Both the position numbers and the translations under genes were made by a program. The notes below the pieces were generated by a model. It had not been told where the DNA came from and did no database searches. It was given only the letters and a program-made list of their open reading frames with translations. A stretch of DNA of 56,595 bases from JAAYRQ01 sp035647235 (GTDB lineage: Bacteria; Bacillota; Syntrophomonadia; Syntrophomonadales; Syntrophomonadaceae), in NCBI GenBank assembly GCA_964514235.1, contig CAZEPV010000011.1, positions 1 to 56,595 of the forward strand, given 5' to 3'. Below are positions 35,748 to 45,890 of this stretch, piece by piece. Position 1 is the stretch's first letter. Each line of letters starts with the position of its first letter.

Positions 35748-36032
35748 CTACATAATCCTAGGCACTTTATAATATCCCTCAGCAGTTACTTTTGCGTTTT
35801 TCAGCATCTCTTCCTGCCCTGGACTCGGTATAACTTCATCGGGGCGAAAAACATTATGATTAGGTAATATATGAATTAAAGGTTGGGTATTATCTGTATT
35901 TACTTGCCTTATTTGTTCAACACATTTTAAAAAGGGATTAAGCTCCTGGGCGAATCTTTCCTTCTCTTCCTCAGTTAAAGACAGACTAGAAAAAAAGGCT
36001 AATTGCTCCACTTTCTGGCTTGAGAAGCCCAT
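35748..36032 (-). CDS. gatC: Glutamyl/aspartyl-tRNA amidotransferase subunit C
   Basis: 94 residues from the ATG encoding MGFSS, which has AAAGGAGG at proper spacing; an in-frame ATG ten codons earlier includes the ribosome site and is rejected. GatC wraps GatA and GatB. The family pattern is present: LAFFSSLSLTEEEKERFAQEL, then a Pro-rich tail with FRPDEVIPS and a final GYYKVPRIM. Confidence 0.93.
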   Translation of the reverse strand: MGFSSQKVEQLAFFSSLSLTEEEKERFAQELNPFLKCVEQIRQVNTDNTQPLIHILPNHNVFRPDEVIPSPGQEEMLKNAKVTAEGYYKVPRIM

Positions 36033-36160
36033 AAATACATCCTCCTTTGCATAAAAAAACATTTACGTTCAATATTATACCAAAAGAAAGCCTAATTAAC
36101 TAACTTTTTATCCTATTCAATTATTAGCTAAATGACTAGACTACGATAAGACAGGACAGA

Positions 36161-36850
36161 TTAAAATACCAAAGCATAAAGGGCCATAATTATTGGGACA
36201 ACTATTATGCCAGGTAGTAAGTTGACCACCCTAATTTTAGTAATACCAATTATATTAAGACCTAAACCCGCAATTAAGACCCCACCAAATGCATTAATGT
36301 TATTAAGTATGGGATCAGTTAAAATAGGTTTGATAAAGGTGGCACCTAGGCTAATTGCCCCCTGATATATTAATACTGGAATGGCTGAGAATAAAACACC
36401 TATTCCCATGCTAGCAGCAAATATGAGCGAAAAAATACCGTCTAATATAGATTTAATTAATAAAATTTCATAATTACCAGTTAGACCATCCTCCAAAGAA
36501 CCCATTACCGCCATTGCTCCTACGCAGAATAAAACGCAAGCCGAAACAAATCCTTTAACAAACTGGTCATCTTCACCAGAACCTAACTTTACCTGGAGTA
36601 GATAAGCCAACTTATCTAGTTTTGCTTCCCACTGCCTCAATTCCCCAATCATAGCCCCAACCGCTAAACTAATACCTATTATCACTAAACTTTCCGCCTT
36701 AAGGGCATACTGGATTCCTATTACCAAGACTAATAGGCCCAAACCATCTTCAACAGTTCTACTTATATTTTGAGGAATACCTTTACCCAGGAGTAGTCCT
36801 ATTAAACCTGCAAAAATAATGGCAAGCGCATTTATGATAGTTCCAGTCAT
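36161..36850 (-). CDS. DUF554-family membrane protein
   Basis: 229 residues, about seven membrane helices, matching the YdfK/DUF554 pattern: GTIINALAIIFAGLIGLLLG at the start, LGLLVLVIGI, GAMIGELRQWEAKL in the first cytosolic loop, and VLFCVGAMAVMGSLEDGL. The function of the family is unknown. ATG has GTAGGGAG upstream. It is separate from gatC by 128 bases and from ligA by a hairpin region, so it is probably a single-gene unit. Confidence 0.85.
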   Translation of the reverse strand: MTGTIINALAIIFAGLIGLLLGKGIPQNISRTVEDGLGLLVLVIGIQYALKAESLVIIGISLAVGAMIGELRQWEAKLDKLAYLLQVKLGSGEDDQFVKGFVSACVLFCVGAMAVMGSLEDGLTGNYEILLIKSILDGIFSLIFAASMGIGVLFSAIPVLIYQGAISLGATFIKPILTDPILNNINAFGGVLIAGLGLNIIGITKIRVVNLLPGIIVVPIIMALYALVF

Positions 36851-36953
36851 GTAACTCCCTACCTTACAAAATAAATACCAGTAAAATTATACCTCACTTA
36901 CTGTAACAGGTAAAATGTAAAATTAATAGTATAAATGTCGGATATAAGACATG

Positions 36954-36995
36954 AAACCCAAATGCAATGGAAAGTCCCCTTTTGCATTTAGGTTT
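36954..36995. terminator. Hairpin overlapping the end of ligA
   Basis: AAACCCAAATGCAA (36954-36967) pairs with TTGCATTTAGGTTT (36982-36995) with one mismatch. The right arm overlaps the ligA stop region, so it probably ends the pcrA-ligA transcript, although a U-run on the minus strand is short. Confidence 0.5.
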
Positions 36996-38973
36996 TCTTT
37001 AATAGTTCTACAAATTCTGCCTCATCTAAGATGGCAATTCCTAATTCTATGGCCCTATCTCTTTTACTACCTGGCTTATCTCCTACTAGCACATAATCAG
37101 TCTTTTTACTGACACTAGTAGTAACTTTACCCCCTAATGCTTCTATGCGCCCCCCTGCCTCGCCCCTAGTAAAATTATCTAGGGTTCCCGTTATGACAAA
37201 AGTTAGCCCAGTTAAGGGTGCAGGCTTATCTTCCTTTTTAGCTTGGCTAACATTGACCCCATAAGCCTTTAACTGCTCAATAGTTTCTATATTACGGGGT
37301 TCAGCGAAAAACTTTACTACACTTTCAGCCATTTTGTCGCCAATATCTGGAATAGTAATTAATTCCTCCGCTGTTACGGTGCGGAATTCATCTATATGTC
37401 TTATTTCTTCAGCCAAGGTATGGGCTGCTTTAGCCCCGATATGTCTTATACCTAAAGCCGTAATTAATCTGTTAAGGGGCCTACTTTTACTCGCTGTGAT
37501 AGCATGGAGTAAATTATTGGCCGATTTTTCCCCTACCCTTTCTAAGCTTAATAAGTTCTCCTCAGTAATAGCATATAAATCTTCTATTTTTTTAACTAGA
37601 CCTGCTGTAACTAACTGTGCAACCATCTTAGGTCCTAGTCCCTCAATATCCATAGCCGTCCGAGATGCAAAGAATACTAAACTTTCCACCAGTTGGGCGG
37701 GGCAATTAATGTTTTCACAACGGATTGCTACTTCATCCTCCAAACGGACTGCTTTACTACCACAGGCTGGACAATGAGTAGGTGGTAGGATTTCTTCCTC
37801 CACCCCGACCCTTTTTGCCGCCAGGACTTTTATAACCTCAGGGATAATATCTCCAGCTTTATGTAGTAAAACTACATCCAGCTTGCGAATATCTTTTTCC
37901 TTTATTAAATCGAAATTGTGCAGACTAGCTCGACTGACAGTAGTTCCAGCTAGGGAAACAGGCTTGAGGATTGCGGTTGGTGCAATTACTCCTGTCCGCC
38001 CTACATTAAGTTCTACATCCAAAAGTTGAGTTTCTTTTTCCTCAGCAGGAAACTTATAAGCAATCGCCCATCTAGGGCTTTTTGCAGTTTGACCCAATTC
38101 ATCCCTATAAGCGAAAGGATTTAGTTTTACCACTATACCGTCAATTTCATAGGGTAAGTCATATCTAATCTCCTGGTAATGTAAACAATATTCGTAAGCC
38201 TCGGCAATATCTGCACAGACTTTCCATTTATCATCTACTGGCAATCCTAAATCCCTTAAATAATTTAAGCTTTCCGCTTGATTAGCTAAGGATGGACCCT
38301 CAATATAAAGTAGATCATAAACAAAGGCTGACAATTGGCGTTTAGCTGTAATGGCAGTATTTAATTGTCTTAGCGAACCTGCTGCTGCATTACGCGGATT
38401 GGCAAATACTTTTTCCCCTTGTTCCTCATTAACTTTATTTAATCTTACAAACTCCATTTTAGGCATAAATATTTCCCCGCGCATTTCTAAACGAGGAATA
38501 GCTCGACCTAGCTCTAAAGGAATGTTTTTTATAGTTTTGACATTTTGCGTAACATCTTCCCCTACATTACCATCGCCTCGTGTAGCAGCTTTAACCAAAA
38601 TTCCATTTTCATAAATTAAAGAAATAGAGACCCCATCTATTTTCAATTCCACTACATAGGACGGATTAGGGACTACTTTTTTTATTCTCCGTTCAAAATC
38701 ACGCAAGTCAGCCAAAGAAAAAGCATTATCCAGGCTTAATAAGGTAGAACGGTGGGTGTAAGTAGTAAATTTAGCTAAAATTCCCCCACCAACCCTCTGG
38801 GTGGGGGAATCTACAGTTACCAAATCAGGATATGCTTTTTCCAATTTAAGCAATTCTTGCATCAAAATATCATAATCGCTGTCACTTATAATAGGGTTAT
38901 CCAGATTATAATAATAATGCTCATGCTTTTTAATTTCTGTTTTTAAATCTTCAATCCGCTTTTTAACTTCCAT
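36988..38973 (-). CDS. ligA: NAD-dependent DNA ligase
   Basis: 661 residues, full length. Domain Ia with YYNLDNPIISDSDYD, the adenylation lysine in ELKIDGVSI near residue 114, an OB fold, a Cys4 zinc finger (CPACG ... CENINCPAQ) near 405-430, helix-hairpin-helix region and a C-terminal BRCT domain (TFVITGTL ... SKKTDYVLVG). It seals nicks in replication and repair. It starts 27 bases after the pcrA stop, forming the common pcrA-ligA operon. Confidence 0.97.
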   Translation of the reverse strand: MEVKKRIEDLKTEIKKHEHYYYNLDNPIISDSDYDILMQELLKLEKAYPDLVTVDSPTQRVGGGILAKFTTYTHRSTLLSLDNAFSLADLRDFERRIKKVVPNPSYVVELKIDGVSISLIYENGILVKAATRGDGNVGEDVTQNVKTIKNIPLELGRAIPRLEMRGEIFMPKMEFVRLNKVNEEQGEKVFANPRNAAAGSLRQLNTAITAKRQLSAFVYDLLYIEGPSLANQAESLNYLRDLGLPVDDKWKVCADIAEAYEYCLHYQEIRYDLPYEIDGIVVKLNPFAYRDELGQTAKSPRWAIAYKFPAEEKETQLLDVELNVGRTGVIAPTAILKPVSLAGTTVSRASLHNFDLIKEKDIRKLDVVLLHKAGDIIPEVIKVLAAKRVGVEEEILPPTHCPACGSKAVRLEDEVAIRCENINCPAQLVESLVFFASRTAMDIEGLGPKMVAQLVTAGLVKKIEDLYAITEENLLSLERVGEKSANNLLHAITASKSRPLNRLITALGIRHIGAKAAHTLAEEIRHIDEFRTVTAEELITIPDIGDKMAESVVKFFAEPRNIETIEQLKAYGVNVSQAKKEDKPAPLTGLTFVITGTLDNFTRGEAGGRIEALGGKVTTSVSKKTDYVLVGDKPGSKRDRAIELGIAILDEAEFVELLKKT

Positions 38974-39000
38974 TATGCCCCCAAATATAAAAAATATCTT

Positions 39001-41088
39001 TTATAGTAGTTTTTCCAATGGGGCTAAATCTAACCGTAACATTCTGACTCCAGCTTGATCAAAATCAACAATAGCTACTTCCCCATCCTCAATAATATCG
39101 GTGATGAGCCCTGCCCCAAATTTTTTATGGAAAACCCTCATGTCTACCATGGCCTTAACTATTGGTTTACCATGCCTAGTATAAGTCGATAAAAGGTCCT
39201 CTGGTATTTCTTGTAAAAACCTAGAAGGTGGATTGCTTCTTTCATAGCCATATAGTAACCTAGATTCGGCATTAGTTAAAAACAACTGTTCCTGGGCTCT
39301 TGTAATACCCACATAGCATAAGCGCCTTTCCTCCTCAATATCTTCCGCGCTTTCACTACGGTAGGATGGAAAAACACCTTCCTCCATACCAGTCATGAAA
39401 ACAACTGGGAATTCCAAGCCCTTAGCCCCATGAAAAGTCATCAGGACTACCGAATCCGAATAATCAACATCATCAGTATCTTGTATTAGGGCTACCTGAG
39501 CTAGAAAGTCCTCCAAAGTCAAATCTTCCTCACGCTCAAATTCCACCCCTAAGGATTTTAATTCTTGTAGGTTCTCCACGCGTGCTTGGGCATCAGGTTG
39601 TCCACTATCTTGTAGATCTTGTAGGTAGCCACTTACCTGCATCACTTCATCTAAAATTGTAGCAATAGAAGCCCCATCCCTGGATAGTTGGGCAAAATGA
39701 TTAATCATATTATAAAATTCCTGCAATTTGCCAGTAACTTTTTTACCTAGGTTGGGGATTTCCTCTACAAACTGTAATGATTCTAAAGCAGATAAATTAT
39801 GTTCATTAGCATAATTTTCAATCTTTTCTACCGTTTTGTCCCCAATTCCCCTTCTAGGAACATTAATGATACGTTCGAAGCTTAATTTATCGTTATTATT
39901 TATGGCCAACCTAAGATAAGCAATAATATCTCTGATTTCTTTGCGTTCGTAGAATTTTCGGGCCCCCACGATATTGTAGGGAATGTTTTTCCTTAGTAAG
40001 GATTCTTCTATAGCACGGGACTGAGCATGGTTGCGATAGAAAACTGCAAATTCCCGAAATTCCCGATTAGTTTTGGCAGCTAACTCAGAAATAGTATCCG
40101 CTACAAAAGCAGCCTCATGAAAGCTATCTCCTGCACAAAACCGTACTATTTTTTCCCCTTCACCTTTATCAGTATAAAGTTTTTTATCTGTAAAACTTTC
40201 ATTATGCCTGATTACCGAGTTAGCTGCAGTTAAAATAGTCTGTGTCGACCTATAATTTTTTTCTAATTTAATGATTTTACAATCTGGGTAGTCCTCCAAA
40301 AAACGATTAATATTATGAGGTTCTGCACCACGCCAACTATAAATAGATTGGTCAGGATCCCCCACAATAAATATGTTTTCTGATTCAGAAGCCAAGAGTT
40401 TAGCCCAAATATACTGAGCATAGTTGGTATCTTGGTATTCATCAATCATTATATATTTAAACCAGTTTTGATATTTTTTTAATACCTCGGGAAAATCTCT
40501 AAATAATTTTATACAAAGCACAATTAAATCTTCAAAATCCAGTGCATTTAATTCCTTTAATCTATGGGTATAACTACGAAATAGACTGTAATATTGATCC
40601 CTAATTTCTACAGCTTCCTTTAGGTTGGCAAAATACTTTTCATAACTTACTAAACTATTTTTAGCCCGCTTAAAAATTTGGATTACCTCTTCTGGTTTAG
40701 TTTCGTAATCATTTATATCCTTTAAAATAGTCTTGATCAATGATTTGGCTTCATTATCATCAATAATTGTAAAATTCCTATCGTAACCTAGTTTATCTAT
40801 ATCCATGCGTAAAATTTTAAAACAGGCAGCATGAAAAGTTTGAACCCATCCCCCTGAATAATTAGGAAGCAAAGAATTCAGACGGCTTCTCATTTCCCCA
40901 GCCGCTTTGTTGGTAAAAGTAATAGCTAAAATATTATTAGGTGAAACACCTTGCTGAACAAGGTAAGCAATCCTTTTAGTCAGCACACCTGTTTTTCCAC
41001 TACCTGCTCCTGCCAAAACTACACAAGGCCCATCTATATGCAAAACTGCTTCTTTTTGTTCATTATTTAGGCCTGATAAAAGTTCCAT
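39001..41088 (-). CDS. pcrA: UvrD/PcrA-type superfamily 1 DNA helicase
   Basis: 695 residues. Walker A AGAGSGKT near residue 27; motif Ia TFTNKAAGEM; DEExx box as IDEYQDTN near 221; GDPDQSIYSWRGA; LEKNYRST; late VVLMTFHGAKGLEFP and YVGITRAQ. It is slightly shorter than typical PcrA because of a short C-terminal tail, though the C-terminal HKKFGAGLI beta module that contacts RNA polymerase is kept. 3'-5' helicase for repair and replication. ATG with AAAGGTGG. Confidence 0.95.
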   Translation of the reverse strand: MELLSGLNNEQKEAVLHIDGPCVVLAGAGSGKTGVLTKRIAYLVQQGVSPNNILAITFTNKAAGEMRSRLNSLLPNYSGGWVQTFHAACFKILRMDIDKLGYDRNFTIIDDNEAKSLIKTILKDINDYETKPEEVIQIFKRAKNSLVSYEKYFANLKEAVEIRDQYYSLFRSYTHRLKELNALDFEDLIVLCIKLFRDFPEVLKKYQNWFKYIMIDEYQDTNYAQYIWAKLLASESENIFIVGDPDQSIYSWRGAEPHNINRFLEDYPDCKIIKLEKNYRSTQTILTAANSVIRHNESFTDKKLYTDKGEGEKIVRFCAGDSFHEAAFVADTISELAAKTNREFREFAVFYRNHAQSRAIEESLLRKNIPYNIVGARKFYERKEIRDIIAYLRLAINNNDKLSFERIINVPRRGIGDKTVEKIENYANEHNLSALESLQFVEEIPNLGKKVTGKLQEFYNMINHFAQLSRDGASIATILDEVMQVSGYLQDLQDSGQPDAQARVENLQELKSLGVEFEREEDLTLEDFLAQVALIQDTDDVDYSDSVVLMTFHGAKGLEFPVVFMTGMEEGVFPSYRSESAEDIEEERRLCYVGITRAQEQLFLTNAESRLLYGYERSNPPSRFLQEIPEDLLSTYTRHGKPIVKAMVDMRVFHKKFGAGLITDIIEDGEVAIVDFDQAGVRMLRLDLAPLEKLL

Positions 41089-41174
41089 AAATTCTAACCA
41101 CCTTTATAAAATTCGTCTGTCTCCCATACTTATAATATCACATATTCTGAATTCCATGAAAATTCGTTAACAAA

Positions 41175-41206
41175 AAAACAAATTCCCAACTATAGGAATT
41201 TGTTTT
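41175..41206. terminator. Terminator after the GGDEF/HD-GYP gene
   Basis: AAAACAAATTCC (41175-41186) pairs with GGAATTTGTTTT (41195-41206). On the minus strand the stem is followed by a run of Us, so it ends the large signalling gene. Confidence 0.85.
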
Positions 41207-41222
41207 GCATGTAGAATTTTTA

Positions 41223-44200
41223 TTAAGAATCTAATTTTCTTCCTTCAATTACTTTTAAGAAAAGATCCACTAATATAGGATCGAATTGTATTCCAGCATT
41301 GATTAATAATTCCTCGACAGCAGCTTCGTGGCTCATAGCTTTACGATATGGCCTATCACTAGTCATTGAATCATATGCATCGGCTATAGCTAATATCCTA
41401 CATTCTATAGGTATGTTTTCCCCCTTTAATTCCAAGGGGTAACCCCCACCATTCCACCATTCATGATGTTTCAATATCCAATCGGCAATAGGGGTTAGTT
41501 CAGGGGCAGACAGAGCTATGCGGTGTCCTATCTCACTGTGCCTTTTCATTACAGAGTACTCCTCCTTAGTCAAAGGCCCTTTTTTAAATAAAATAGAGTC
41601 TGGAACCCCGACTTTACCTATATCGTGAAATTGAGCAAATAATTTGAGTTCATTAATTTTCCGCTTATCAAAATCCAAGTCTTTCGCCATTTCTACTATT
41701 AGATTTTGTACCCTATCACCATGCCCTTCATTAATAAAATCACGCATTTCCAAGGCTTTCATTAAGGTGCGAACTATTGAACTGCGGGCACTTTGCCCAC
41801 TATGCAATTTTTCCCTATACATATTGTTATCAGCTTCTTGGTATAATTCTATCATGGAAATACTATCATCGTGGCGCACAGCATAACCAATAGACAGGCT
41901 TAAAGGCACCTTCACAGTGCCTTCATTATATAATGCTATATTTTCTTGTACCCTTTCGATAGAGCTTTGTGTAGCACGTCTTTTAGAACCAGGTAGCAAT
42001 ATAGCAAATTCATCCCCACCTACCCTAGCAACTATATCGGTCTTACGAAAAGAATTACTAAGTACCCTAGCTACTGATTTTAATAAGCCATCACCTTCAT
42101 CATGGCCCAAAGTATCATTGATTAACTTTAAACCATCAACATCACACATAATCAAACTAATCGGAGCATGACCAGCCTCTTGAAAATGTTTCATTTGTTC
42201 CTCGAAATAACCCCGATTAAGCAATCCTGTCAATATATCATGTCTACTAAGATACTGCAGTGTATCTTCGGCCAGTTTGCGCTCAGTTACATCACTACCC
42301 ACTGCCTGATAATCAATTAAATTATTTGCGTCATCGTAAACAGCTCTAAGTGTCCAATGCAGCCACCTTACAGTTCCATCAGGCATTTGGCTTCTGCATT
42401 CCATAGCTTTCACTGGAGATTGGGGTTTTAAAGAGTTAATACACTTAAGCACATATTCCCGATCACTTATATAAAGATTATCCAAAAAGTTTAGGCCATA
42501 GATTAAATCCCGCTCTATGTTGAAATAACGGCAATAAGCCCCATTAACAAAAGTAATAGTCCCATCAGGTAAATACCTACAGATCAATTCAGTCTGATCC
42601 TCTACAACAGCCCGATACCTAGCTTCACTGAATTTAAGCTGTTCTTCGGCTAATTTCCTTTCAGTTATATCCTCAGCTAAAATCATACCCCCGATGGTAT
42701 CTCCTTTCTCATTAATAATTGGGGAGGCGTTTAACTTGATTAATATTTTTCCCGCTTCCTTGTGAATCAAATGGGTTTCGTAACTGCTAGTCTCACCATG
42801 GTGTAAGCGGTTATATATTCTTTCAGCCACATAATCTTTATATTCATCTACAATAAAATTGACTACTAATTCCCCGATTACGTCTTCTGGTTTATAACCC
42901 AATATATTATAAGTCTGTTTATTAACATAGGTAATTCTCCCCTTTAAATCATAGGTGACAAATATTTCATTTAAGTTATCAATAAGGGTGTTAAGATATT
43001 TTACTTGCTCATTAAGCTGTTTTTCACTTTTTAGTAGGGCATCTTCGGCTTTTTTCCTTTCTGTAATATCCCTGATTAGGCCTTTGAAACCAGTAATTGT
43101 ATTATTATCTTTTATGGGCATAATCGTGCTTTCCACATACATTTTGCTGCCACTTTTATGCATTACATACCAGCCAAATTCTTTGACTGGCTTACCTGTT
43201 TTGTATACTCGGTTAAAAGTACGCAAAACTTTTTTGGCATTGATGTCATCCATTACCAACCTATAACTAGCCCCTATCATTTCCCCATGGGTGTATCCCA
43301 CGGATTGGATTATCCCCCGATTCAAAAAGGTAAAATTGCCCCTTAGGTCAACTTCAAAATAACCGTCATCTAGACTTTGAATAATGTTACGATACTTTTC
43401 TTCACTTTCTAATAAGGCTAATTCTTGAGCTTTTTGTCCGCTTATATCCCTTAGGGTCTGAATAGCCCCGATCGTATTCCCCTTATGGTCTAATAGGCGT
43501 GAAGCTTTGCTAGCTACGTATGCCCCGTTAACCCTTAATTGGGGACAAAATGCCTCCGCATTTACGGTACCCGAACTAAAAGATATGTTTTTGTAAAAAT
43601 CCTCAGGTTTTGCCTCAGTAGCTAGGACAAAATCTATAATAAGTGGTCTCCTTTTGCCGTAGAAAGGTATAGCATATTCATGATTGCCCTTACCTAACAT
43701 TTCCCGAGCCTTTAAGCCAGTTAATTCCTCTATGGCCTGATTCCACATAGTGATTTTACCCTCTAAGTCGATAGCAAAAGTAGGATCGGGTAAAAAGTCC
43801 AATACATATTCCAAGCTTTGATGGGCTTCTGCTAAGGCATCCTTGTTTTTTTCGCTTTCATTTAATTGCTGTCTCAATTCTTCTTCGGTTGCCATTAACT
43901 GTTCATTAGCAGCCCTTAAGTCTAAGGATAGGGCTTCTAATTCGCGATAAGATTCTTCTAGCTCTTTTTCTGCCCTCATAAAATCAGTAATATCTATAGC
44001 CAAACCCATTTCCCCTACTGTTTCCCCGTTTACTATAATGGGTGAAGCGTTTATTCTTGCAATTTTTTCGGAACCATCCTTGTGGACGATAGTAGTCGTA
44101 TAAATACCAGGCTTATTAGACTTAATTCTCTTCTTTAATACTGAACGGAAAAGTTCCTGATGTCTTTCAGCTATAAACTCCCACATATAACAACCAAGCA

Positions 44201-44363
44201 TTTCCTCAGTAGTATAACCTATAACCTCATAGGCTTTCTTGTTAATATAAGTAAGCCTACCTTCTAAATCATAGGTGTATAGGACTTCATTCATATTTTC
44301 TAATAGGTTTTCAATATAATTAGGTTCCAAAAAAGGATTTTGATTATTGTTATTGGACAACAT
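41223..44363 (-). CDS. Five-PAS GGDEF + HD-GYP cyclic-di-GMP protein
   Basis: 1046 residues, cytosolic (no membrane helix). Five PAS repeats are visible near residues 15-130, 190-310, 325-440, 455-565 and 575-690, each with a D-G-x-(I/L)-T-x-(V/I)-N-x core. A coiled coil (135-185) follows the first. The GGDEF domain (700-860) has an intact ARVGGDEFAIL active site, so cyclase activity is possible. The HD-GYP domain (865-1040) has FHDIGKVGVPD, then HHEWWNGGGYP, a slight variant of the usual DGxGYP. Both synthesis and hydrolysis of cyclic-di-GMP may be switched by PAS ligands such as redox cofactors. Ribosome site AAGGAGGATAACC. Confidence 0.9.
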   Translation of the reverse strand: MLSNNNNQNPFLEPNYIENLLENMNEVLYTYDLEGRLTYINKKAYEVIGYTTEEMLGCYMWEFIAERHQELFRSVLKKRIKSNKPGIYTTTIVHKDGSEKIARINASPIIVNGETVGEMGLAIDITDFMRAEKELEESYRELEALSLDLRAANEQLMATEEELRQQLNESEKNKDALAEAHQSLEYVLDFLPDPTFAIDLEGKITMWNQAIEELTGLKAREMLGKGNHEYAIPFYGKRRPLIIDFVLATEAKPEDFYKNISFSSGTVNAEAFCPQLRVNGAYVASKASRLLDHKGNTIGAIQTLRDISGQKAQELALLESEEKYRNIIQSLDDGYFEVDLRGNFTFLNRGIIQSVGYTHGEMIGASYRLVMDDINAKKVLRTFNRVYKTGKPVKEFGWYVMHKSGSKMYVESTIMPIKDNNTITGFKGLIRDITERKKAEDALLKSEKQLNEQVKYLNTLIDNLNEIFVTYDLKGRITYVNKQTYNILGYKPEDVIGELVVNFIVDEYKDYVAERIYNRLHHGETSSYETHLIHKEAGKILIKLNASPIINEKGDTIGGMILAEDITERKLAEEQLKFSEARYRAVVEDQTELICRYLPDGTITFVNGAYCRYFNIERDLIYGLNFLDNLYISDREYVLKCINSLKPQSPVKAMECRSQMPDGTVRWLHWTLRAVYDDANNLIDYQAVGSDVTERKLAEDTLQYLSRHDILTGLLNRGYFEEQMKHFQEAGHAPISLIMCDVDGLKLINDTLGHDEGDGLLKSVARVLSNSFRKTDIVARVGGDEFAILLPGSKRRATQSSIERVQENIALYNEGTVKVPLSLSIGYAVRHDDSISMIELYQEADNNMYREKLHSGQSARSSIVRTLMKALEMRDFINEGHGDRVQNLIVEMAKDLDFDKRKINELKLFAQFHDIGKVGVPDSILFKKGPLTKEEYSVMKRHSEIGHRIALSAPELTPIADWILKHHEWWNGGGYPLELKGENIPIECRILAIADAYDSMTSDRPYRKAMSHEAAVEELLINAGIQFDPILVDLFLKVIEGRKLDS

Positions 44364-44545
44364 GGGTTATCCTCCTTAATAAAAGACTAAGATAACTATT
44401 CTATTAAGAGGAATACAAGTCCTTTTTTAAGGACAAAATTGAGGAAATATTCGCCAAGATATTAATTAAGATCATTAATCCTTGTGTAAAATTATTATAA
44501 TTTTTATACTATTGTATAATAATCATAAAAAGTTGTGGTGAAAAT

Positions 44546-44959
44546 ATGAAATTAGAAAGCTTAAATTTACATGGTCTTGGCCTAGAAGAGGCCCTGGAAA
44601 AATTAGAAATTAATCTGAAATGGTGTGTAAAGCACCAGGTGGAAATTTTGGATATTAATCATGGCAAGGGATTTCACAGCAATCGTAATTTCTCCGTCAT
44701 AAAATCCGAGGTCCGTAAATTATTAAAAAATAGTGTTTTTCTTAAAGATAATAATTATGTTATAGTTTTAGGTGAATCTAACTTACCTATTGCCCTGACT
44801 TTTGATGCAGGCCATACCCTAGTTGTAAAAAGAGGCTTGGAGAAATCTTATTTAGGGGGTAAAAAACAGATAGAAAAAAACTTGCGCATTTTTTCTGGTG
44901 AAGGAAAAAAACAACGCAAGATGGCGAAAAAATCCAATTCTTATAAAAGGCATAAATAA
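44546..44959 (+). CDS. Smr-domain protein
   Basis: 137 residues. The first half matches the small MutS-related (Smr) domain: LNLHGLGLEEALEKLE (family LDLHG) and later NHGKGFHSNRN (family HGKG), motifs that carry nuclease or nucleic-acid binding residues. The second half is basic (KKQRKMAKKSNSYKRHK) and may bind nucleic acid. Here it is a stand-alone Smr protein rather than MutS2. It is followed by an MBL-fold gene 15 bases downstream, so the two form an operon. ATG with GGTGAAA upstream. Role in repair or ribosome rescue is inferred from the family. Confidence 0.75.
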   Translation: MKLESLNLHGLGLEEALEKLEINLKWCVKHQVEILDINHGKGFHSNRNFSVIKSEVRKLLKNSVFLKDNNYVIVLGESNLPIALTFDAGHTLVVKRGLEKSYLGGKKQIEKNLRIFSGEGKKQRKMAKKSNSYKRHK

Positions 44960-44974
44960 TTTAGGGAGGAAGAA

Positions 44975-45883
44975 ATGTTTGCTAAGGTCTTAGATAATAT
45001 TTATATAGTTTCACCGACTAGTACGGGTACTTTTCCCTCTTCCTATAGTTATTATATTGATGATGAGGTGAAAACAGTAATAGATACACCCTTAGATTCC
45101 CATTTTATAGACTGTTTTGAGAATCGTCCCATAGACTTAATTATTAATACCCATTTCCATCGAGATCATAGTGGTGGTAATCACTTATTCCCAAATGCTA
45201 AGGTATATGCCCACCCATTAGATACGCCTGCTATGCAATCAGCTGAGGTCTTTTGTGAATATTATGGTCTAAATGAACCCGATAACGCCTTTCTTAAACC
45301 TGGCATGTTAGGATGGCTTAATTTCAAACCATCACATATTTCTAGGCATATTGTAGATGGGGATATTATTGATTTGGGTAAAACGAAGTTGGAGGTAATA
45401 CACACACCTGGACACACCCCAGGCCATTGTGTTTTATATGACCGTGGGCGTGATATTCTTTATTCTGGTGATATAGATCTGACCAAATTTGGTCCCTGGT
45501 ATGGAAATGCAGTTAGTAATGTAGATGATTTTATAAGATCTATTGAAAAAATAATTGAGCTAGCCCCTAAAATAATTTTATCGGGCCATAGGGGAGTCAT
45601 AGACAAGAATGTTGTAGCAAGTCTTAAGGAATATCTGCAAAAAATATATACTAATGAAGAAAAAATCCTAAATTCTTTGGCTAATCCTTTAACCCTACAG
45701 GAATTAGTCGAACAAAAAATTATTTATAGCAGGTGGATTGAACCCGAAGCCCTATACGCTTTTTTTGAAAAGGTTTCCTTAGAGCGTCATCTAAAAAGAT
45801 TAATTAATTTGGGTCTAGTTACTTTTGAAAACGGTTATTACAGGGCAAAAAATTCATTTTTCCACCAGACATCTTGTAAGTAG
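44975..45883 (+). CDS. MBL-fold metallo-hydrolase
   Basis: 302 residues. Metallo-beta-lactamase fold with the two-metal signature THFHRDHSGGN near residue 57, then HTPGHTPGHCV near 142, the bridging Asp in YSGDIDL and a late SGHRGVI. After residue 210 comes a helical and winged-helix-like tail (LQELVEQKIIYSRW, HLKRLINLGLVTFENGYY), as in LACTB2/glyoxalase-like hydrolases. Thioester or phosphodiester hydrolysis is possible. Ribosome site TTAGGGAGGAAG. Confidence 0.85.
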   Translation: MFAKVLDNIYIVSPTSTGTFPSSYSYYIDDEVKTVIDTPLDSHFIDCFENRPIDLIINTHFHRDHSGGNHLFPNAKVYAHPLDTPAMQSAEVFCEYYGLNEPDNAFLKPGMLGWLNFKPSHISRHIVDGDIIDLGKTKLEVIHTPGHTPGHCVLYDRGRDILYSGDIDLTKFGPWYGNAVSNVDDFIRSIEKIIELAPKIILSGHRGVIDKNVVASLKEYLQKIYTNEEKILNSLANPLTLQELVEQKIIYSRWIEPEALYAFFEKVSLERHLKRLINLGLVTFENGYYRAKNSFFHQTSCK

Positions 45884-45890
45884 GTTTTAC

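Noticed and set aside
36033..36062. Ten extra N-terminal codons of gatC
   Set aside because: They contain the AAAGGAGG ribosome site of the downstream ATG.
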